Source of the DNA: Rosa chinensis
Taxonomy: Eukaryota > Streptophyta > Magnoliopsida > Rosales > Rosaceae
Direction of reading: 5' to 3'
Assembly (NCBI RefSeq): GCF_002994745.2
Contig: NC_037091.1
Coordinates: forward strand, 38,314,112-38,378,111
Length of the DNA stretch: 64,000 bases
In this document: in pieces, positions 56,451 through 64,000 of the stretch
Layout: each line of letters starts with the position of its first letter
Position numbering within the stretch: position 1 is the first letter of the stretch
Position numbers and translations under genes: made by a program
The notes under the pieces: generated by a model
Databases searched by the model: none
Told to the model about the DNA's origin: nothing
Seen by the model: only the letters and a program-made list of their open reading frames with translations

Positions 56451-57410
56451 TTTAAACAGGTAAAAGTCTGATGGACCCACCACGTTTCAACAAATCATTT
56501 GTTAAGTAAACAAAGAAAGAGACCGTAAAAAAAACAAACTGAAAAAGACAATAAAGAAGGGTACTACCGGTAGGAAAACTGCTAAGATGGGTAGGGAGGA
56601 AGAAAAGGGAAACAAGGTTGTGTAAGGAGGATGAAAAATAAGACATTGGGGTGTATGAGAAGTATTTTCATGGATCAGGGGTGTATGAGCATTAATCCTT
56701 TAAGGAAATACTAATAGAAAATGTACATTTAAAAAAAAAATAAAATCAAACCTTAAGGAAGAGCAAAATAACACCGAAACTTTGCCAACTAAATCAAAAT
56801 TACTTTTATCAAATTTTTTTTTTGGAAATGATACTTTTATGAATAACTAGCATTCCTCTATATATGCTTCACATGTGTCCAAGTTTTTTATTTATTTTTT
56901 ATTTAAAGAAAATAAAAAAGAAAAGATAATGGAAGAAAAACAGTTATTGCATAGAGGGAAGTAAAAATGGCTAGTGAAATTTTATTTTGTTTTTTCTCTT
57001 AATAAAAATCATATTTTGTAATTGTCATAATTGTCTTTATGACTAAACTAGTTATCAAAATTTTTTAATCTTTTAAGGTCATTTCTTTCAAAAATTTTTG
57101 GATGTGGTCACCGATAAAATTGTTTGATCGACGTCAAAGGATGTGGTGCCGTTTCAAATTAAGAAACAATAGTAATGTTCATATGGTCAATAACTAACCA
57201 AAGAAACTATGCTCAATCACAATTGTATGTAAATTTAACTGATTGAAAACATAACAACTAAACTTGAAAAATAATTCTTTTCACCACTGGCTTTACATCC
57301 AAATGTAGTTAAAGCATGATTTTCTTGATCAGTTACTGACCGAGTGAACAGGCTTGCGTGAAATAAAAGGAAAGCGGATTGTATTACGATAAAATATACA
57401 GGGAGTCGTT
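56451..57410. other. AT-rich spacer, no gene
   Basis: Right flank of the viral insertion; no coding signal. Confidence 0.5.
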
Positions 57411-57593
57411 TTACAGTAAGTGGGCTTTTTCTATCACAGCCCGTTTATGTAAAATCCAGATTGTTTTCTTTTGTAAAATCATAATCGTCCTAATATCCAG
57501 AGTCTGAAAACAGATTGATCACTCTGTCTCGAATTCTTTCAATCTCAGAATTCTACTAATACTCAAGAAGAAGAAGAACGAAGGGACGTCGTA

Positions 57594-60147
57594 ATGGCGT
57601 TGAAGTTTCTGAACAAGAAGGGGTGGCACACGGGGAGCCTCCGGAACATAGAGAACGTGTGGAAGGCGGAGCAGAAGCACGCCGCCGAAGAGAAGAAGCT
57701 CGACGAGCTCCGCAAACAGATCGTCGAAGAAAGAGAACGCTCCGAGTTCCGTGAGCTCCAGGAGCAAGCCGGCCTCGTCCCGTAAGTCCTTCCATTCTCC
57801 TCTCTCTGTCTTCTCTTCTTTCTAATCAATCACCGATTTAGGGTTAGGGTTTTGGTTTTTAGGTTTTCTGAATTCCCGGATTAATAATCTTGAAATTGAT
57901 TTGGTCTCGCAGCAAGCAAGAACGATTGGAGTTCCTCTACGATTCCGGATTGGCCGTAGGGCGCCCTGGCGGCTCTGATAATTTCAAGGAAGCCTTCACC
58001 AAAGCTGAAGAACCGTCTTCTTCCTCCGCCGCTGCCGCTGCCACCGCTAAGGTGTTTATACTCTTTTATGTTTCTGATTGTACGCATTAATAGGTATAAA
58101 TTTTGATGAAAGTTTTTGCGAGGTTTTGATGGTTTGTTTATCTCTGACTTCAGGAGGCATCATCATCTGCGCCGGGGGCTCTGTTCGCAGCAGACAAGCC
58201 TCAGTCTGCCAATGATGCATGGAGGAAGCTTCACTCGGATCCTTTGCTTATGATTAAGCAGCGAGAGCAGGAAGCCCTCTCTCGGATCAAGAACAATCCT
58301 GTCCAGATGGCTATGATTCGCAAACAAGTGAGTTTTCTTCTTTCTTCTCTATTCTCATGGATATTGTTATAAGATATTTGATACATTTGCTTGATTTCTT
58401 TGAAAATGCTTAGACATTTCAGCTCCAATGTGGGTTTAGTGTGATGAGATAGGTTTAGACAGCAAATTAGCTATGTATAAATCCTTGATCTTGCAAGAAT
58501 CTGCAGATGTATAAATCCTTCGTAGATAAACAGATGTAGTCAGCAGCACTGCATTTGTGTACTGCAGAGATCGTAGGGTCTTCAAAGAAAGAGAAAGGAT
58601 TTGGGAATGCTGATATCTGATATGTGGAATGAAGGGTTAAAACTAAGTGATGTTGTGCCTTTGGCTTGGTTAGACAAGACTAGGTACTTATTACAGAAGC
58701 ATACAGCTAAGTCTGTTTTTCGTAGGAAGACCTTTTGATCACCATGCCCATGGTAATTCTATCAAGGTTTTCTGTTTCTAGTTTTCCTTTGGAAAGTAAG
58801 TAAGTTCTTCTAGCAGGGCTAATTTTACTTTATTCACCTTCAGCTGCTTAGTTTATACCCTTGCATGACAAGAACAGCCTATTACTATGGGCATGTTTGG
58901 ATCTTTTGATTCTTTACTTACAAGGTTTTAGTCAATGTGGTGATTAGTTTGATATCTTTATAACATTCTTTCAATTATTTGAAATAATTGATTGAAATGG
59001 ATGGGATATATTACTGAAGGGAAATGTTCAGTGTGCAATAATCTAATCTTTGTATATCTTTAACCAGGTTGAAGCAAAGAAGCCTAAGGAAAAAGAGCGT
59101 GACAAGAAGGAACATCGGAAGAAACACCGTAAAGATTCTTCAAAGCACCGGAAGCAAACGTCTGATTCAGAAGATGACACAGCTGATATGGAAAGGAGGA
59201 AGAATAGTCATCGTAAGGCATCAAAATATGTTAAGCATTCAGAAGCAGAGGATGAACCACATGAAAAAGCACATCGAAGTGAGAAGAACCATGTTAAGCA
59301 GTCAAATGTTGAAGATGAATCACGTTATAGAGCACGCCAAAGTGGGAAAACCCATGCTAAGTATTCAGATTCTGAAGATGAATTGCGTAGCAAAGCACGT
59401 AGTAGTGATAAAAACCATTTTAGGCATTCAGATTTGGAGGATACATCACGTAACAGAGCACGTCGAAGTGAGAAGAACCGTGTTAAGCATTCAGATTCAG
59501 AAGATGAGCTACATTACAGAAGAAGTCGAAGTGAGAAGAACCGTGGCAAGCATTCAGATTCAGAAGATGAGCTACATAACAGAAGAAGTCGAAGTGAGAG
59601 AAACCGTGGTAAGCATGCAGATTCAGAAGATGAACTACATAACAGAACAAGTCGAAGTGAGAAGAAGCATGTCAAGCATTCAGATTCAGAAGACGGGCTA
59701 CATAACAGAGCACGTCGAAGTGAGACAGATCATGCCATAACAAGGGCAAAAGACGACGGTCAAGGTATTGTCAAGGGAAGACATGAAAATTCAGAACAAG
59801 AAAACTATTCCATGAGAGGTAGAAATGAATCCCACAACAAGCGTCGGTTTGTTCCACCTAAACTTTCAGAAGAAGAAAGAGCTGCTAGGCTAAAGGAGAT
59901 GCAGATGGATGCTGAGTTGCATGAAGAACAAAGATGGAAACGTTTGAAGAAGGCTGACGAGAATGATGCACGAGAAGCTACCCAAGCTATCAGATCTGGC
60001 GGTAAGAATTTCTTGGATGCTGTTAAAACTAGTGTTTATGGTTCTGGGAAGGGAGGAAGCTCAACAATAGAGGAGAGTGTCCGTCGCAGAACACATTATT
60101 TGCAGGGCAGGTCTGAAGCAAGTGAAAGCAATGCATTTCGACGGTAA
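57594..60147 (+). CDS. CWC25: Pre-mRNA-splicing factor CWC25 homologue
   Basis: Four exons with GT/AG borders and continuous frame: 57594-57781, 57913-58051, 58154-58327 and 59068-60147, giving about 526 residues. The N-terminus MALKFLNKKGWHTGSLRNIE is the CIR_N-type domain of CWC25; FLYDSGLAVG and later DPLLMIKQREQEAL are also typical. CWC25 joins the spliceosome near the first catalytic step. The last exon has about eight 21-residue repeats (R(R/A)RSEKNR.KHSDSEDELHN), rich in Arg, Ser and acidic residues, then a conserved end (VPPKLSEEERAARLKEM and RRRTHYLQGRSEAS). The promoter and first 23 codons are copied at 21.55-21.75 kb. Confidence 0.93.
59225..59735 (+). repeat. 63-bp coding tandem repeats in CWC25
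   Basis: About eight in-frame units of 63 bp, most similar in the 59470-59720 part (CATTCAGATTCAGAAGATGA in several units). Outer units are more diverged. Each encodes a charged SR/ED-like 21-mer. Confidence 0.88.
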
Positions 60148-61551
60148 TGCCATTGCATTCTGTTGTTTTATCCTGTTACAGTGATTCTAGCTGTTTGCTT
60201 TCCTTTGTTCTACATAATTTACAGACCAATAGTTGATGCTTCTCCATGTGTAATGATAACTGAATGTAACCCTGGTTATCAATCTATTTGAAAAATCATT
60301 GTTATTTCCTTTGATCTGCTCTTGCAACCCTGGTTATCAATACAGTCAATTTCACTTCACTCTCATATACGCTTCTGCGATTGTATATGATATATGTTTT
60401 CTGTGTGCATGATCTTGGATTATGTTTTGATATTGGTTTCAAGAGTAGGACTTTTTATCATTTTAGTATCTGATACGGAAACCATTCCGATTCTGTGGAG
60501 TTCTATTGCTCTCATGAAAGGTTGTTGTACGCACTACTATTATTATTATTATTATTTTTTTTTTTTTTTTGAGGGCATAAAGTAAATTCTTAGCAAATGG
60601 ATTTTTACATGTAATTGTAAAGGCACAAAGCTGTTGCTATTTTGCACAAGGTACAGATCAGTTTGTGTTTATTATCACAAATTTGGAAGTTGGGAATTGG
60701 TCTGTCTAAGTGGAATAGAATACCACATCTTTTGGCCACACTGACTTGTTATGGTCTTGACAAACAATGGCTGACCGGGTTCTGAACCAGCTACTTGGGG
60801 TGCAGTGACATCTCAAGGGAGATGAAGAAGTTTTACTTCCCCTCGTATCCCTCTAGTTGTGCCCGTTGTTTATCTATTTGCTTCTCTCATTTTGCTCTGG
60901 CGATTGAATGTTTGGTTTCCCAATCCGTTGGCCAAAGGCCCGAACAAGTTTATTGATAGTTAGCTTAGCATCAATTTGCCCATTTTTTACGAGTTTGCAA
61001 TGCTAAATTTGCACTAATTAGGGATAACTTCCTTTACTTTTTGGTAAATGAATACTTGATTAAAAGCTTTTTGGACTTCTTTTTTCTTTCTGTTTGTTCA
61101 CTTCATGGAGAAAACTAAGCCTTCAGATGTTGCATCAATTTGCCAGTTCTTACACTAGTTCTGGATGCTAAAATCTGCACTGATCAGAGATGATTTTCTT
61201 TGCTTCTGAGTAGATGAATACTTGATTACAAAGGTTGATGGGATCAATACACCCAGAACTACACCTGTAACCTAGGTCAGTTCACAAGGTTTTTTAACGC
61301 CAGCAGTGAGACCATCACACTTGCCGACCATGAATGCACTGATCGGATTGACTTATTTTTTTCATTTTCCTTCATTTTTGTTCACTTCATCAAGAAAACT
61401 AAGCCTTCAGTAGTCATGTAGGTACTTAAAAATGATTTGGGAAACACTAAAAGCTTAAACAGTTTTTTTTGTACACAAATCTTAATCAACTACATAACCA
61501 ACAGTGATTTGTTTGAAAACCATGCATGTTGGGTATAATCAGATGTCATTG
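60148..61551. other. CWC25 3' region and spacer, no gene
   Basis: Includes the probable 3' UTR, a (TAT)n run and a poly(T) at about 60536-60570. Two ~100-bp parts near 60960-61080 and 61140-61220 resemble each other (GCATCAATTTGCC...TGCACT), suggesting a local duplication. Confidence 0.5.
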
Positions 61552-63911
61552 TTAACATACAGGAGCGCTGATTGCTGAAATCCTGAACATACTTGGCATA
61601 CAAAACACAAATATGATTAGAATCGCATTCAATGGAGAACTAAACAATGGCCAAGCTTGAGAGACCTTAATGAATGCATCCACATCTCCAACCACGTGAG
61701 AGCATCTCATCTCTAGCCAAGTGGTCCAACGAGAATGACAAGAATCTGCACGGAATTATGTTTGTGTGAAAACGAATTTACAACTCATTCCGTAATGTTT
61801 AAAAGGGAAAGATGAGGAAACGAAGTATAGCTATTGTGATTTGTAAATCTATAAACCATTCGCAATTTTTTTGATGTTTTGATTTTAAAAACAATTATAT
61901 CTACTCTCATCTCTCATTTCCGTTGAACTCCATTGTGGATGAAAAATAGAAAACAGAAACATTTACTGAATGAGCTCTTATATAACACTGACAAATTATT
62001 CAAATATACAATTCATTTATCTGGGGCAATATTTAGACCATCGATAATAAAAGCATAAATGGTTAAAGAATTGTCACCTTGATTTATTTGCACTCTTTCC
62101 AACTAGACGCCCCATGGTGCTTAACGATTTTGTCCTGCACTTTTGTTACGAACCACTGCAATGAAGATTTACTGCAAAGTGGATTCAGAGATGAAATCTA
62201 TTAGTGTGGCGATAAACTTTGTTCATAAAACATCACCTCTTTAGAAAATGTAAATAAAATGTATGTCAATATTGTATTTATTTTTTTTTTTTTTTGAGAC
62301 TAGGGTATCCGAGTCTTTGACCCGACTAATCCCTAGGTCCCCCGCCTGACCCCACAACATTTGGGGAACTGGAAACTCTAGCAATTGCTAGGTGGGTACC
62401 TTGGGAGAGGGTCGAACCCCAGACCACTTGGGAGCAAACCAAGGGCCTGACCGCTAGACCAACAACTCTTTGGTATATTGTATTTATAGTTTTATTACTT
62501 TTATACCACTTGATAATATGTAAATGAACCCTAGACTTTCACTTCCACAGACAGCAGATAAAATACATGAGCCCACTGAGCTATTATACTAACAAAGAAG
62601 AGCCAGCAACTAGTGTCTAAGCATTTAAGACGAATTAAATTGAGAGAGGACACCTGATCAAAGAAAAAAAAAACACAGAACCCTTAAAAAGAACAAAACC
62701 TGCTTAGAATGTGGCTGGGTATTGAGTGTGTGTGTGTGTGTAGTGATCAGCCAAAGGCTTCTGGTGTCTGCACGTTTTTGAATTCAAATCCTAGAATCTC
62801 TGTTTCCGATGATTTCTGATACTTTTTTGTTTTGTTTTGTTTCTACTCAAGTTGCAGTTTTGTTTTCCCATCCACGTGTTCTGTATGGCCTACTGTACAA
62901 GATAAACTAGAAAGGATTACTTTAAGAAAAGTAAAAGTTAAGAGAATACAAAAAAGATGCTTGAAACTGTCAAGATTATTACAAGTGGGGAAAGAAAAGA
63001 CTACATATTAAAGGGAAGTGAGACAAATTCTGAATCTCTTTACTGTTACAGGGATTTAGTTACCGTACACCTTATAACTTTTGAAGCACTAACAATTACA
63101 ACAGCAAAAGATGTGGTTGGGGGAAAGCAAAGCAATAACAAAGACAGAACTAAAGGAGAATAGAAGGAGGGAGGGGGGAACAGAAATCTTAAGACAGGGA
63201 AAGGAAACGAACCTCAAAGACTTTGCAGCACCAAGAATATCTCTTACACATACATCATTTGGAAAAATCTGGACACGACGAGAAAGCTTTAGCTATTCAT
63301 TTAAATGATCCAGAGTGTAGGGGCTTATGCTAGATTAGATAGCATTAGTAATTTGTTTAAAAGATTCATAAGATATGGTGTACCACCGATCCGAAGTGTA
63401 CAGAAGATTTTACATGATGAATCAATGCTTGTTTTTTATGTACAAATGACAGCAAAACTGCTCAAACTAACAAAATTCTACTGTGTGAGACCACATACCA
63501 CAAGTTATAAAAGCACTATAAAACTTCATCTTAATCCTATATCTGCTGAAGGAAATCATTTATAGAACATTCATGTATTACTCCCTCTCCATCAACCACA
63601 ACACAATAGTTTCACATCACAAACTATACAGCCAATAAATTTGTATGAGTATATAATTAAGCAAGTAAACTGATGAAGATAAGTTGTGAATCTTGTATTT
63701 TGATACCTCAACATTCCTCAAGTCCATAGTCCCTTCCATTAGTTCAATGAGTAGCTCATGGTTCACCGATGTGGTATCTTCAATTATTTGTTGGGACAGA
63801 CCTTTTGACTTTGGAATGTATGTCCTAAGTGACAACCTAATACAGTTTTCCTCAAAAGAAATGACCATGAGACCCGAAAATGCATCCTCAAACTGTTCGG
63901 TGGCATCAAGC
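61552..63911 (-). pseudogene. Minus-strand gene tail, unidentified, frame-broken
   Basis: Exon-like segments: 63707-63911 (LDATEQFEDAFSGLMVISFE, then IRLSLRTYIPK), 63213-63292 (LKLSRRVQIFPNDVCVRDIL) and 62084-62171 (SSLQWFVTKVQDKIV, ending at TAA). Splice sites fit and the three join in frame. In the third, another frame stays open to a GT donor at about 62080 (GRLVGKSANKS), and a further exon at 61552-61745 contains VVGDVDAFIKVSQAWPLF with one more frame change. So the gene seems to have lost frame twice near its end, or ends early. A KNL1/Spc7-like kinetochore protein is one possible identity, from memory only. More 5' exons lie beyond the right edge. Confidence 0.45.
62281..62474 (-). mobile_element. 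tRNA-derived SINE
   Basis: Minus-strand element of 194 bp with a 12-bp target duplication ATATTGTATTTA (62269-62280 and 62475-62486) and a poly(A) tail (poly(T) at the left). Its start contains RNA polymerase III boxes: an A box near TCTAGCGGTCAGG and a B box GGTTCGACCC about 40 bases on. This is the standard layout of a plant SINE. Confidence 0.9.
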
Positions 63912-64000
63912 CTGCATTCATGAAAGAAAACCAAATATAAAAAAAATTATATATATAGTATAATATATATGTATTATATATAATTTGAAAATGGAACAAA

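Overview
The window is nuclear DNA of a flowering plant, a eudicot. It carries TIR-NB-LRR (TNL) disease-resistance genes, a class missing from grasses, split by introns at family-typical places, plus a spliced CWC25 splicing-factor gene and many plant transposons. The gene content would fit Rosaceae, but the sequence alone does not prove it.

Layout: (1) 1-4809, a TNL gene (TNL-1) entering from the left edge, open from NB-ARC to the C-terminal domain, with a hAT-type element in its last intron. (2) 6396-11979, a complete, uninterrupted Copia retrotransposon on the minus strand. (3) 13448-14720, a broken TNL copy, followed by a DNA-transposon-like segment holding a minus-strand ARF GTPase pseudogene. 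(4) 18.0-21.4 kb, an inverted-repeat element, a poly(A) retroposon and a Mutator-type MITE. (5) 21.55-22.34 kb, a copy of the CWC25 promoter and start codon joined to an unrelated charged coiled-coil sequence. (6) 22823-30462, a very young Ty3/gypsy element of Tat type that has Gag, only the tail of integrase, a large antisense ORF and a tandem-repeat array. (7) 32.1-39.7 kb, a PPR relic and TNL-2, complete except for a one-base deletion at the end of its NB-ARC exon. (8) 40.2-47.9 kb, a MITE, a second hAT copy with a retroposon nested inside, an inverted TNL relic, a gypsy fragment and a further TNL tail. (9) about 49.4-56.4 kb, an endogenous plant pararetrovirus (Caulimoviridae) on the minus strand with several breaks. 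(10) 57594-60147, CWC25, with a 21-residue tandem repeat in its last exon. (11) 61.5-63.9 kb, a minus-strand gene tail with apparent frame breaks, and a SINE.

The TNL part is a cluster built from repeated blocks of PPR remnant, spacer, TIR exon, NB-ARC, LRR, C-terminal domain and downstream spacer. At least four blocks are visible, one of them inverted (42.4-47.5 kb). Only TNL-1 and TNL-2 keep long coding capacity. The two differ mainly in the number of near-identical LRR units (7 against 11). The mobile elements inserted at different times: long terminal repeats differ by about 2/173 (Copia) and 1/509 (gypsy) by eye, whereas the DNA-transposon relics are older.
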